Source: Misgurnus anguillicaudatus
Taxonomy: Eukaryota > Chordata > Actinopteri > Cypriniformes > Cobitidae
Length of the DNA stretch: 64,000 bases
Direction of reading: 5' to 3'
Assembly (NCBI RefSeq): GCF_027580225.2
Contig: NC_073341.2
Location: 17,730,501 to 17,794,500, forward strand
Each line of letters opens with the position of its first letter. Position 1 is the first letter of the stretch. The notes beneath the pieces are model-generated. The model did not search any database. It was not told where the DNA came from and was given only the letters and a program-made list of their open reading frames with translations. Below are positions 23,471 to 34,879 of the stretch, in pieces. Made by a program: the position numbers and the translations under genes.

Positions 23471-25435
23471 TAGATACAGAAGTAATACACGATATACCAA
23501 ACTCCATGTCAGCATATACTGTATATGGCTTGCCATCTCTCAAGTGTCTTACATTAGAGGCGAAGCTTCACAGCAGCACTAAATATTTGTTCAGAAATAT
23601 ATTTCTGCTTCAGTTATCATGCAAAGTTAACTGCAACTCAAAGTTGAAATGACTTTAAAGTCCACCTTAATTGCATAAATGTTTTTTACAGGATCGTCTC
23701 ATGTCAAGGAGCAGGATCATTAGACAGTTAAACAGTAGGCCGCATTATTTGTTTTGGATTGCCAAAAATGGTTTAAGTTTCGCCTGTATACCTGCTGGAT
23801 TGGTTGAATGCCATTGCCCAAGGCAACTCACGAACGAAAGTGAATGAAAGAATCTTTCTTTGAATGCTGTCACACTTAAAGTGTAATCTACGTCAACAAC
23901 AAAGGCATTCTTTTCTTTTAATGCAGACGCATGTTAAACAAGAATTCTGGGAGAATATGTTGTGTCAGCAGAAGTACCAGAGAAATCAAAAGCAACCCAC
24001 AGTGAGTTCACATAATATTTCACGTCATAAATTAGATTAATCTGATTATTTTATTTGCGATCATTTGTTTATTTAGATATTAGAGTGGGTGGTTTCAACT
24101 AATATTTTTAAATTTAATTAATTAATTAATATCATAGTAACTTAGTTTTTTAAGTTAATCCAAATTTTTTACAGTGTAAGAAATAGAATTTTAGTTATTT
24201 TTCTTATAGTGCTTGATTTGTTTTAAATATATTATTTTTTGTGTTAATTAAAAAAATAAAAAGATCATAATTGTACATGATACGTGTCTGAATCCCAATT
24301 CATTTTAACTCTCAACTCTTATCTTTATTACTTCTGTATACAGAAGCTTTTTTCTCCTCCTGATATGTTCTTAATCTCAGATGTTTAAACTTCATCACAG
24401 AAGTATGGTACACTTATCTTTATAACATCCATTTCCATGTTGATTCCTATTTGGTAGTCTTGGGAAGTTGGGAACTATGCAGCCTGGAGTTTAGGGTTAA
24501 AGTCACACTACTACAATACCCATCTAGGTCCAGGTGTGTGAGACCACCCAGATGTTAAAAAAGCTTTTTAGCAGTCACAAATATAAAATAGGATATAACA
24601 GGCCATAACAATTTATTTATTAGCTATTTAAACTTCTCTCTTGTGGAATGCCAAATAAATCAATCTAACAGTTAAATAAGTGTTGTGACAAAAAAAGTGT
24701 TTGAAGTCATGAATGTTATGAAATTGTTATCATATGCTGCATTTTTACTCAATAAGCAATGCTGAATGCCAGGTGAATGCTTGCCTTGATCATAATCTTT
24801 ACAGCTAAAATAATTGTAATAAAAATAAAATATTTTTCTTTTGTAAGACATGTGAGGTTATTTACATTGAGGTTAGTTCAAGTTCAAGATGACGTTTTTC
24901 CAGAATGCGTGGCCTCTCGACCCTAGTTCCTCAAAATCATAACAGCATGGCAGATGCTCTTTTTTTAATGTTTCATTGCTCGTTGAGATTAGTTGGCATT
25001 GAATACACAGTACTAAGAGTAACTGTATATCATACTAAAGTTAACTGTTTATGTGTGTTTGTTTTCATACTGTAATGCTCAGATCCACTAATGCTCAGAT
25101 TAAATTCAGCACAATGCGAGTCTGATTGACGGCACATTATCTTACTGGTCAGACTGCATTCTGGGAGAACATGACATGACATGAAACTGAACAAATAGCT
25201 ATTCTATTGTTCTAAGCAGAATGAATGGATTAGTTTAATTGTGGTACACTGATGTGTCATAAATACAGCAGAATACAAAGTTAATAAATATTAAATAAAA
25301 ATTCTGCTTGTGAGAGTATTGTTTATTTCATTGCTTTTTTGCAAACATCTGCCTATGGAGGACAAAACTAGTATAAAGGCACACTGCAGTATGTTGCCAA
25401 TCAACCCTATGAATCGGGAAGTAACACTGGTTATA
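23471..25435. other. Stretch without recognised gene
   Basis: AT-rich sequence. A single MITE-like end (TTTTTTACAGTGTA) is visible at about 24167-24178 without a convincing partner. No exon, RNA gene or microsatellite of note. Confidence 0.4.
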
Positions 25436-25696
25436 CACTCACCTAAAGGATTATTAGGAACACCATACTAATACTGTGTTTGACCCCCTTTTGCCTTCAA
25501 AACTGCCTTAATTAATTTAAAATTGTTTAAATCTCCTTTCTTTCCCATTCTGACATTCAGTTTGGAGTTCATGAGATTATCTTGATCAGGCCCCCACCCC
25601 TAAATGCATTGAAGCAACAGCCATGTGATCGGTTGATAAGATAATTGCATTAATGAGAAATTGAACAGGTTTTCCTTATAATCCTTTAGGTGATTG
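25436..25696. mobile_element. Internally deleted Tc1-like element
   Basis: TA at 25434-25435 and 25697-25698. The left end is CACTCACCTAAAGGATTATT and the right end is the complement of a near match. The right 150 bases match the end region of the longer Tc1-like copy at 45583-47130 (TTCTGACATTCAGTTTGGAG and onward). The whole transposase reading frame is missing, so this is a MITE made by internal deletion. Confidence 0.88.
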
Positions 25697-25927
25697 TATG
25701 TGTGTATATTCTCTGAATTCAAACTTTGTTAAAAACAAAAACATTAAACACTGTGCTAGTGATTTTTTGATATTGTTGGAAGCTCTGAAAGAAAAATGTT
25801 GAAACTGTTTAGATTTTATTAACAGTTAAATAGATACATTTTGATAAAACTATTTAGATTTAGTTGGAAATAATGGTTGTTCATTTAAAAAGCTGCATGC
25901 ACATAATCTTTTAATGCTGTAAGCTTA

Positions 25928-26134
25928 CACTCTAAAACATTTGCTGTAATTTTGCAGCTGGTTGCCAGTAACTTACTGTAGAAGATAAAGTCAAAAAATG
26001 TTTCATGTTCATTTAATTTTGAACAAAATGTTTCCAGTAAATAACATAAATGTAAAATCTACAGTAAGTTACTGGCAGCTAGTTGCCAGTAATACCCAGT
26101 AATACTGTAATTTCTACAGACATTTTTTACACTG
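25928..26134. mobile_element. TA-flanked fold-back MITE
   Basis: TA at 25926-25927 and 26135-26136; the ends are CACTCTAAAACATTTGCTGT and TTTTTTACACTG. The arms share GTTGCCAGTAACTTACTGTAGA in inverted orientation (about 25962-25984 and 26060-26095). Confidence 0.75.
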
Positions 26135-26169
26135 TATTTATTACTGACCAAGAGATAATAAATGTTAAA

Positions 26170-26595
26170 GTGCCGGTTTCACAGATAAGGCTTAAGATTA
26201 GTCCTAGACTGACACATGTTTGAACTGTCTCGACTATAAATTATTGTTTTGTCTCAAGATACACACCAGTAACGTTTTTTTCTCAGGCATGTTTATAAAA
26301 AAATGCTTAAACATTGTAATTTAACTCTTAAACTCTTAATTTAACATCTTAATTTTAACTCTTCTGTAAAACCAGGCCATAGGGTTGTAAAGTTTGGCCA
26401 ACACAAATCAATGGGTATTTGTAACTACGCCTTGGTGCTAAATAGCACTTAAAGTGGTTCATAGGGAAACCAGAACCATAAGTGGTGCTATAGCATGATA
26501 CAGTACAATATGGCTCTACATAGGTGCTGTATGGAACTTAAAGTGGTTCCCCTATAATTACAACCCACTTTTAGTGCTATTTAGCAACACTTTTT
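26170..26595. repeat. Two eroded fold-back remnants
   Basis: About 26172-26380 begins CCGGTTTCACAGATAAGGCT and ends near AAAACCAGGCC, with imperfect inverted ends. About 26410-26590 has GGTGCTAAATAGCACTT at left and AGTGCTATTTAGCAACACTT at right. Target duplications are not clear. A relative of the first may be at 43678-43860. Confidence 0.45.
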
Positions 26596-27359
26596 TAGTA
26601 TTAGTTCATTACAACAAGGAAATAAAACTCAGAAAAAGCTGAACAATGAACATATTGATGACTTACTGTACCTAATGAACTTAATTAAAGTTTCCCTTCA
26701 TGTACCTACATGACAAGTTCATGTTGAACTTTAATCTAAGATAAACGATATTGTTCTGGTTTTCAACGTTTTCAGGAACACCAAAATTTATGAATCAATG
26801 TCACTTTTGTCACTTTGGAAGTTTCTGCCCACATTACTGAAAAGCATTTCCTCAAGTAATATCTAGCATTCTTTTCATGAAAGAAAATGTACAAAATGTG
26901 GGGATTTCCCCCAAAAAGGATATATTCGAAATATTATAAAAAAAATGTTGGAAAGAATGTGGCGTCCTTCAATTGTTTTATCACACCTACACAACAATTT
27001 GTAGCCTTTTGAATCACCACAGTTCGCCTCACAGGATGTAACAATTGAATTTATAGCTGTCAAACTTTCATCTCATGCCAACCTAACCATAAAACATCAA
27101 GATTTTATGACTACAACATCTCAGTTTCAGTTCATGAATGTTGTTGGCACAAATGTCAAATGTTAATTTATTGCATGCTGGATTGGTCAATTTTTGCCAA
27201 AGAAAAGCCTTGTTATATGATAAGAATTTTTCAATTGCATATAAATTAAATGAAATTTTACATGGGAGTTTTATGTATTGAAATTAGTTGGCATTAAGTG
27301 CACATATCCCGTAAACAGTTCTGAAGTTCACCTACATGACGTTGGACTCATGGACTCAT

Positions 27360-29460
27360 TTATTGAAAGTGGTGTGATCAAAATAATAGCAGTGTGACGT
27401 TGAATTAGAAAACTTGTTAATTCTGTAAACAAACAGCTCTTTTTGTCATTTATTAAGAAAGAGGGGAAGCAGATGTTTCGCCTATTGTTATAAAATATAT
27501 CTGTTGCTGTATTTAAGTAAACGGACCATTCCATCATTGCTCAGAGGAACAACGCAATTTGAATAAAAAGTTGATTTGTGAGGGGAACACCTGTAAAGAA
27601 ATGCAGCAAAGTTTAGGATGCTCAGGTAAAATGATCTCACATGCTTTAAAACGGCAACAAACACCCAAAGCACATGAAAGAAAACAAGCAACTACTGTTA
27701 AAACAGATTGAAAGATTTAGCCATTCATTACCTTTAGAAAGATCAAAGATGATCTCTAAGTTCAGTGACAGTCAGAAGGCGTTTTATTAAAGCTAAGCTG
27801 TTTGCAAGAAGCCCCCATAAAGTACCACTGTTGATAAAAGGCATGATCAGAATCACATCAACTGGCCCAAAGAAAAATGACGTAACATTTTTGTGCCTGA
27901 TGAGAGTAAAATTGTTCTTTTGGGGTTTAGTGGTTATCGGCAGAACCTCAGGCGACCCCCGGGTACTGAATTCAAGGCACAGTACACAGTAAAGACAGTT
28001 AAGCATAGTGGTGCCAAAGTCATGGTATTTGGATGTTTTCCTAGTACAATGTTGGGCCTATTTGGGTGATTCTCACGAAAACTTGGTTTTAAAAATGTCA
28101 AGCATGAAAATGTACAAATTGCTTAAATTTACGTTTTTTCCCACCAGACATTGAAAAACAAAGTCTGGAGTAAATGGGAACATTAATTTAAAAACTTTTA
28201 CTTATCATTTAACACTTTTTGTAACATAATTTAAAAAATTAGTCCTAAAAAATATCATTACCGCAACAGTCAGAAAACATCAACACTGACATATTTTCAA
28301 AATTACATGACAAACCTGAAAGAACATAATTTGGAGATTCTGCACATGCATTTAAAATCAAAGTATTATGCTTCTATTAATTAAATTAACATTTAATAAG
28401 CATCTGTTGCGGTAATGATCATCAAAACGTCGTGTAAGCATTCTGACAAGACAATATTTCAAATTAACTGTAAAAAATGATCTTACCTGGAAGCCATCTT
28501 GAAGTAACTGGTCCATGTGCTTGGTCACTCAAAATCAAACTTGTGTGCTTAAACTGTTCTCAAAAAGTGTTGCGGAGGATGAGAACATCAGGCATGGACA
28601 CATCATTTTCCTAATTTTTCTTCATTATTATTATACATGAATATTCAGTAAATATTTTTTCTGTCATCTAAAGTAGTCTAGCAAAACATCCATTTATTTT
28701 TTTTCTTTATATTTTTGTGTTAATTTGATTAAATTACAACATAACGCATGTTCAAACACAGCCGGACACATTGCGGTAATGAGAATTTCAGCAGAAAATG
28801 AGATAAAATTGACAAATTATAAATTCTTATGTTGAAATCACACATTGTGCAAGGTAGAACACAGTATTGTGTTAATTCTGATGCTTTTTAATATTACTAT
28901 ATTACAAATTTTATAGCTAAAATCATTAGTGCCGTGGTGTTTCAATGGTTTCGTGAGAATCACCCATTTATAGTCTACAAGGGAACATGGGTCAGTTTGA
29001 ATACATCAGAATACTTGAAGAGATTATGTTTCCCTTTGCCGAAAAGGAAATCAAGCAAGAGTGCAAAATCTTGGCAAAAAGTATTGCATTTATAGGGTGG
29101 CCATTAAAAAAAAATCAGTTTCTGAAGCAAAACCTAAAAATTGACAGAAACTGTGGATCATGGGTTAACTTGATTTGACACAGATTATCAACAACAAGGG
29201 TTATGCAACTAAATATACATTTGTCATTAGTTTAAAGTGAAGTTAAATCTTGAGAAATTTCTTCAGTTTTGAATGTCTACATAAAAAAATGTTGGGACTG
29301 CTATTTTTTAAAAAGCTTAATATTTGTTTTCTTTGCTTCCCTTAAAAGAACAAGACAGACCTAATACATTTTGTTAATGCTTTGATTCTGAATTGATTGT
29401 GTAATGTTTTCAATACATTTGAAATAAGAAAATAAACTCTATTTATAACATTTTTGCACT
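27360..29460 (+). pseudogene. Tc1-like transposase pseudogene, interrupted
   Basis: Broken plus-strand frames read like a Tc1 transposase in order: helix-turn-helix part with LGCSGKMISHALKRQ (about 27610-27655), LFARSPHKVPLLIKG (27799-27843), a beta-strand region ending GPKKNDVTFLCL (27865-27900), VKHSG-AKVMVFGCF (about 27997-28037), then, after a 902-bp insertion, GQFEYIRILEEIMFPFAE (28990-29043). The expected DNDPKH catalytic stretch after this is not recognisable. Several frameshifts and stops are present. The start region contains GATCAAAATAATAGCAGTGT (27376-27395), an end sequence of a Tc1/mariner family. The outer limits are approximate. Confidence 0.7.
28064..28965. mobile_element. Fold-back element inserted in the Tc1-like transposase
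   Basis: The left end GGGTGATTCTCACGAAA is matched by TTTCGTGAGAATCACCC at right; it is flanked by ATTT at 28060-28063 and 28966-28969. It is 902 bases. GCGGTAATGA is repeated internally (about 28409 and 28773, and CATTACCGCAAC in the other sense at 28257). It splits the pseudogene between motifs that are adjacent in intact transposases. Superfamily not assigned. Confidence 0.75.
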
Positions 29461-30084
29461 TTATTCACTTTAAGACAACTGTAGACCTTGGTTAGAGCCA
29501 AGTTAGAAACTCGATATCTTCACTTCTGGGTCATTTTAAAATATAAAAATGTCCAGAATGAGGGGATTACCCCCAAAAATCATTTATTATTATGTTTGGG
29601 CTAACGGTTTCGTCGCACCCACACAAGAATGTGATGTCTTTTTGAAATAGCGTAGTTTACAGAAAACAAGACAATTGGGCCTTCAAATGTATTTCCAAAC
29701 TTTCGTTCTATTCAGAAGAGCTGCAGATACTATCAGACTATACCATTGTTTGAATAATCAGGTTTCACTCTTTCATCATAGCAGGAAAGGTTGTCATCAC
29801 CTGTGTTCAGTTACGCTCCGACTGGATAAGCCAGCATTCACAAAACAAAATCATAAGTTTGGATTTCTGTGCTTTAGGTTTGGAATTATAAGGGAGAAGT
29901 CTGCCGCTTTCTTTATATTAAAAAGAAAAAAACAACTAAGTTTACTCTGTATTTACTTGTAGTAAGGATTTATCCCATATGCCTTCATACAACTTTGAAT
30001 TGTTGCCAAATGTTTTTAATAAAGTTAATAAAGCATGCACAAAACTTGCCTCTTATTTATTACAGTGTATGTAAATATCATGTG
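29461..30084. other. Stretch without recognised gene
   Basis: The 95-residue open frame at 29675-29962 has no recognisable domain, signal or splice context. No repeat termini were seen. Confidence 0.4.
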
Positions 30085-30610
30085 TACACTGTAAAAAAGT
30101 AAAAGTTGTATCTACTTAAAGGTGCAGTGTGTAACGTTTAGAAGGATCTCTTGACAGAAATGCAAAGTCATATACAAAACTATATTATCAGGGGTGTATT
30201 AAGACCTTTATATAATGAACCGTAATGTTTTTATCACCTTATGCTGGGTACACACCAGAAGATTTTTTACATCTTATAAGATTTTAAAAATGTGATGGAC
30301 CACAGACTTGAGGATAAAAAAATCCTAGATTTATCCGTTTTGCTCCTATAGTGTGTGGTGTGCCATTTTGTGTTAAAGACAGCACACCACACACAAACAG
30401 ATTTTTAATCAGAGTCTCGACTGTGAACACAGGAAATCCCACAAAATCTCGCAAGACTTCAAAACAAGCATGGCGGACGATATGCAGGAAGACATTTCAA
30501 TGATAGTGCTTGGAATAATTTTTACAAGACACGTTGTATAAACATTCGTGCTGTTGCCACAAATCAACAAGCTGATCCTCCATCTCTACTGTCCACATCA
30601 ACTTCACTTT

Positions 30611-30844
30611 GGCCGTTTCTCAATCCGAAGGCTGTAGCCTGCTGAGGTCGCATATGCAGGCTGCATACGTCATGAAACCTGGTTATTTCAAGTTAACTGA
30701 GCATTACATTCACAAGTCATAAGTTTATTAAAACAATATACGATGAACAACGAATAATAGCCAATTTTATATATTCTGAAATAAGACAGTCTTGATGACG
30801 TATATACAGCCTGGAAATGCGACCTACGGATTGAGAAGCGGCCT
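30611..30844. mobile_element. Short fold-back in the Harbinger-like element
   Basis: The left arm GGCCGTTTCTCAATCCGAAG and right arm CGGATTGAGAAGCGGCC are complementary, and GCATACGTCATGA/TTGATGACGTATA also pair. A possible short direct repeat CTTTG is on both sides. Limits are uncertain by a few bases. Confidence 0.6.
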
Positions 30845-30953
30845 TTGTGCTGCACTATGACTGCTTCCGTCTTCCCTCATCTCGCTTTCTGATTGGATAT
30901 GGTTTCGTTTCACGTGATAATCTCAATAGCGTGCTCGCGTTTGTCCTCTGGAT

Positions 30954-31775
30954 TTTTTTTTCCAGAAAGTTTATTTCAAAAATTCAAAAAATATACAAGG
31001 AGTTATAAAAAAATATACAACTCGCAACAATAGAATATCAAGTAAACATAGATTATAAAGTAGTTAAAAAATAAATAATAAGCAAAAGAAAGAAAAAAAA
31101 TGCCAGTGGTAAGTTACAACAATTTAAAATAACAAAGAATTTCATGGGTTTTTCTTGCCTTTTTGTTTTTGATTTTGTCCAGTGTAATACCATATTGTTT
31201 AATTTCTTTTAAAAATTGTTCAAAGTTTGGCTTAGCTTTTGTCCATCTTTTTACATGAATATGATATTTTCCAAGTAAAATAAAAAGTTGAATAAGGAAA
31301 AACTTACTTTTGGAATCAACAATGTCCTGCACAAAGAAAAAAACTACATCATATAGATCAATTTGTATACATATTTCACACATCCTAGAAATGAAGTTAG
31401 ATACATCTACCCAAAACATTTTTGAGTATACACAATCAAAAAAAAGCTGAGTGATAGATTCTTTGGCAACACCACAAAATTCACACAAGTTTTCAATATT
31501 CAAATGGAAACGTTCAATCACCTCTTTGACAGGGTAAATTCTATGTAAAATTTTATAAGAAACTTCTTTAATTTTATTACTAATAAAAAATGTATTTGTT
31601 ATTGACCATACTTTTTTCCAATTAATATCTTTAAATTTTGTGGACCAAAACACTGTTGAAGATGGTAAATAATTTGTTTTTAAAATATTTCTTATATATT
31701 TATTATTAAATTTATCTTTCAGTATATCAATATCCCCAATAAACATTGTATCACTACAAAAAATGGTTTGAAGAT
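30954..31775 (-). pseudogene. 5'-truncated L1-type LINE ORF2 C-terminus
   Basis: On the minus strand an open frame of about 220 codons (31114-31800) resembles the C-terminal region of L1/Tx1-type ORF2. It has WKKVWSITNTFFISNKIKEV, then YKILHRIYPVKE, then a zinc-finger-like C-x2-C with later Cys (LCEFCGVAKESITQLFFDC). It is flanked by 16-bp direct repeats with one mismatch at 30938-30953 and 31776-31791 (CGTTTGTCCTCTGGAT and CGTTTGTCCTCGGGAT), with a T-run on the 3' side as expected for target-primed reverse transcription. The first eight codons of the open frame come from the target site and host element, not from the LINE. No internal stop over this length suggests a fairly young insertion. 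Confidence 0.85.
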
Positions 31776-32010
31776 CGTTTGTCCTCGGGATTCCCCACAC
31801 ACATCAGGATTTCTGATTCGCGATCGGCGCGGCTCCGACGTTCTTCCGAGCAGGTTCGGACACTCTTAACACACCTCACATGAAGGGACAATCTGATAAA
31901 ATAATCTGTGAAACCTTCGCGATACTCTGGACATAGCTAGGATTGTCGGAAGGGGGGAAATCGGCCCAAAATCAGCCCGATTATCTTTTGGTGTGTACCC
32001 GGCTTTAGAA

Positions 32011-32785
32011 CAGTGTTTCTCAAACTTTTTCAGCCCAAGGACCACTTTATCTTCCAATTTTTTTCTGAGGACCACGAAACAGAATCCCACTTTAACACGC
32101 CCCCAAAAAACAACAAAATAGGAAGGAAAAGCTAAATTTAAGTTTAATATGCAACTGTTTCAAGTCAAAAACTAATTTTTTAAACACAAATGCAATGCTA
32201 TGTTCAGAAATTACTATATGAATTTTATTTCATTTGAACAAGTAAATGTGAAATGAGTTACAGCTTAATATGAACAACAAACTGCACATATGAAGAAAAA
32301 CTGCAATTAAACATAGTATAACAGCCTAGGTCCCACGTAATGTCATTCCAAAGAGCCCTTAGTTTAAAACTGAGGTGGTGGGTATATAGTCTATGTATAA
32401 AGTCTATGGTTGTAACTATGGTAACAATAAAATGCTGAAAAAAATGTTCCCCTTAATGTCCAGTATTACTGAAATTACAGGGATTTTACACATGAAACAA
32501 AAAATAGTACATTATAAAACTAATAGATCTGTGAATTTTAGCTGCTTTCAGTTGACGCTTGATCCTTCTTTTGACTCCTCTTCGGTTTAGCCACCGATCC
32601 ATTTTTACGTTATTAAAACAGAATGGTAGGAACTGATATTACAGTTTCACAAGTGCATTAAAAATCTACTTAAATAAGTGACGATTGTATAAACACTTCC
32701 CTAGTTTAGGTCATCTTTTGGCGGACCACTGGGGGGGGTTTGGCGGACCACTAGTGGTCTGTGGACCACACTTTGAGAATTACTG
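32011..32785. mobile_element. hAT-type element nested in the TTAA element
   Basis: The ends are CAGTGTTTCTCAAACTTTTT and CTTTGAGAATTACTG, flanked by CTTTAGAA (32003-32010) and CCTTAGAA (32786-32793), an 8-bp duplication with one difference. It landed right at the end of the Harbinger-like element. GGACCACTTT and GGCGGACCACT blocks are internal. No transposase was recognised; the open frames at 32393 and 32685 are shadows. Confidence 0.8.
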
Positions 32786-33120
32786 CCTTAGAATGAGACA
32801 ATACACCGAGGGTCCCCTTACGTGTAAGTCGCCATTTTGTGTCACCATGTTTCTACAGAAGCCCTTAATGGACAAACTTTTTTACTAAGTTCTCTCCGAC
32901 AATGACATGTTTTTCCGGTGGCAGCTACTGTAGCTTCTCTATGAGTTTCAAAAGTGAGGGGTGAGCAGTGGGATGAGCCGTTGGTTGCAATTTGCAACCT
33001 CACCACTAGATGCCGCTAAAATTTACACACTGCACCTTTAAACAAACTACTTCAACTGGCAAAACTTAAAAAATGTAGTTGTGTCAACTTAAGTTTTTCA
33101 TTTAAAGTTAAACAATTTAA

Positions 33121-33876
33121 AGGGACATTACACTTTTTTTGTAAATATGCAAATTTTCCAGCTCCCCTAGAGTTAAACATTTGATTTTTACCGTTTTAGA
33201 ATGCAGTCATCTGATCTCCGGGTCTGGCACTAGCACTTTTAGCATAGCTTAGCACAATCCATTGAATCTGATTAGACCATTAGCATTGTGCCCAAAAATA
33301 ACCAAAGAGTTTGAATATTTTTATTATTTATAACTTGACTCTTCTGTAGTTACATCATGCACTAAGACCGACAAAAAATTTAAAGTTGTGATTTTCTAGG
33401 CAGATATGGTTAGGAACTATACTCTCATTCTGGTGTAATAATCAAGTGTGCTGCCGTAACATGGCTGCAGCAGGCGTAATGATATTATGCACTGTCCGAA
33501 AATAGTCCCCTGCCATTGAAAGTAACCAAGGGGACTATTTTCGGCCAGTGTGTAATATCACTACGCCTGCTACATCAGCAAAGTCCTTGATTATTATGCC
33601 AGAATGAGAGTATAGGCCCTAGCCATACATGCATAGAAAAGGACAGCTTTTTATTTTCCGTCGGTCTTAGTACATGATGTAACTACAGAAGAGTCAAGTT
33701 TTAAACAGAAAAAATATCCAAACTTTTTGGGGTTTTTTTAGCGCAATGCTAATGGTCTAATCAGATAGAGATCACCCGGAGATCAGCTGAATGGATTCCA
33801 AAATGGTAAGAATAAAATGTTTAAGTCTAGGGGAGCTGGAAAATGAGCATATTTTCAAAAAAAGTGTAGTGTCCCT
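33121..33876. mobile_element. TTAA-flanked fold-back element
   Basis: TTAA at 33117-33120 and 33877-33880; the ends are AGGGACATTACACTTTTTTT and the near complement. The arms pair along most of the 756 bases (for example CTCCCCTAGAGTTAAACATTT with AAATGTTTAAGTCTAGGGGAG). Confidence 0.9.
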
Positions 33877-34513
33877 TTAAAGTGAAAATAAAAAATACTT
33901 CAATTGGTAACACCTAAAAATAAAAGCTTAAGGAATTGCTATAACAAAAAAAGTCAAAATGGGTTAATTTGGTAAGTTAAAGTGTAGACCAAATTTTAAA
34001 TAGTAAGTTAAAATGATTTGCACAGACAATTTGATTCAACTACATAATTTAAGGCAGCTAGAATGTTTTATACAGTGTAGAGTTACATTACAGTATATCC
34101 AAAACAAAAGGTGTCATCATCACTCTCGGTGGAAATGCTTCCTGGTGATTGTATGGGAGAATGGGGAATCCCCAAAATCTGAGTCCAGAAGGTTTACAAT
34201 TGTAACCTTAGCCAGCTCTATCTATCTCTCCTTAACACCTACACGCAGAACAGTGACAGTTTCACTCGTTTTGGTTTCATTCTAATTAACTCTGCTATAA
34301 TGGCAAGCCACTCCATTCCATTGAAGAATACTGAAGCTTTTCTTTCAACAGAAACAATGTTCAGTATGCAAAGAATTTGTGTTCTGGCACAATGGGAAGT
34401 GTTATATAAACAGTAGTACCAGCATATAATATGATGAAAGAGACACATCCATGTTACTGTTCATATTTAGGGTTAATAATTATTATTATTGCAGCCCATT
34501 TTCAACTAACAAC

Positions 34514-34879
34514 GCACTCTAAAAATTGCTGGGTTTTATTTTACCCATAATGGGTAAATATTGGACGTTGACCCAATGCTGGGTTGTTTTAACCCAGGGG
34601 TGTCCAATCCTGCTCCTGGAGGGCCGGTGTCTCTGTAGAGTTTTATTGCAACCCTAATCAAACACACCTGATCCAGCTAATCAAGGTCTTACTAGGCAGA
34701 TACTTTGAGGCAGGTGCGTTGAGGGAAGTTTAGCTAAACTCTGCCGGACAACGGCCCTCCAGGACCGACTTTGGACACCCCTGTTTTAACCCAACTGTTG
34801 GGTTATAATAACATTAACCCAACATTGTGTCCAATATTTACCCATTATGGGTCAAAAATAACCCAGCCATTTTTAGAGA
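34514..34879. mobile_element. Fold-back MITE interrupted by a hAT MITE
   Basis: The left end CTCTAAAAATTGCTGGGTT and right end AACCCAGCCATTTTTAGAG are complementary, with ACCCATAATGGGT in both arms. The limits are approximate because no target duplication is evident. It contains the 34595-34783 insertion. Confidence 0.75.
34595..34783. mobile_element. hAT-type MITE with 8-bp target duplication
   Basis: Starts CAGGGGTGTCCAATCCTGCT and ends TGGACACCCCTG, flanked by TTTTAACC at 34587-34594 and 34784-34791. It belongs to the same family as 671-863 (same first 20 bases, similar length). Confidence 0.9.

Larger units (their letters stand above)
30242..32004. mobile_element. PIF/Harbinger-like element nested in the TTAA element
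   Basis: TTA at 30239-30241 and 32005-32007; the ends are TGCTGGGTACACACCA and TGGTGTGTACCCGGCT. It contains a fold-back (about 30612-30843) and an L1-type LINE fragment (30954-31775). No transposase of its own was recognised. Confidence 0.75.
30120..33037. mobile_element. TTAA-flanked element, copy 1, with further insertions
   Basis: TTAA at 30116-30119 and 33038-33041; the ends are AGGTGCAGTGTGTAACGTTT and ACACACTGCACCT. The same family, uninterrupted and in the opposite orientation, is at 56272-56636 (365 bp). That copy shows the original sequence where copy 1 carries a Harbinger-like element and a hAT element. Confidence 0.88.
30087..34077. mobile_element. TA-flanked MITE, outer shell of a deep nest
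   Basis: TA at 30085-30086 and 34078-34079; the left end is CACTGTAAAAAAGTAAAAGT and the right end TTTTATACAGTG. Only about 320 bases belong to this element (30087-30115, 33042-33116, 33881-34077). The rest is two TTAA-flanked insertions and their own contents. Confidence 0.75.

Noticed and set aside
27360..29460. Possibility of an active Tc1-like transposase
   Set aside because: Frameshifts, stops, a 902-bp insertion and loss of the later catalytic motif make it non-functional.
29675..29962. 95-residue open frame near Tc1-like remains
   Set aside because: It resembles no transposase motif, has no splice context and is of a length expected by chance.
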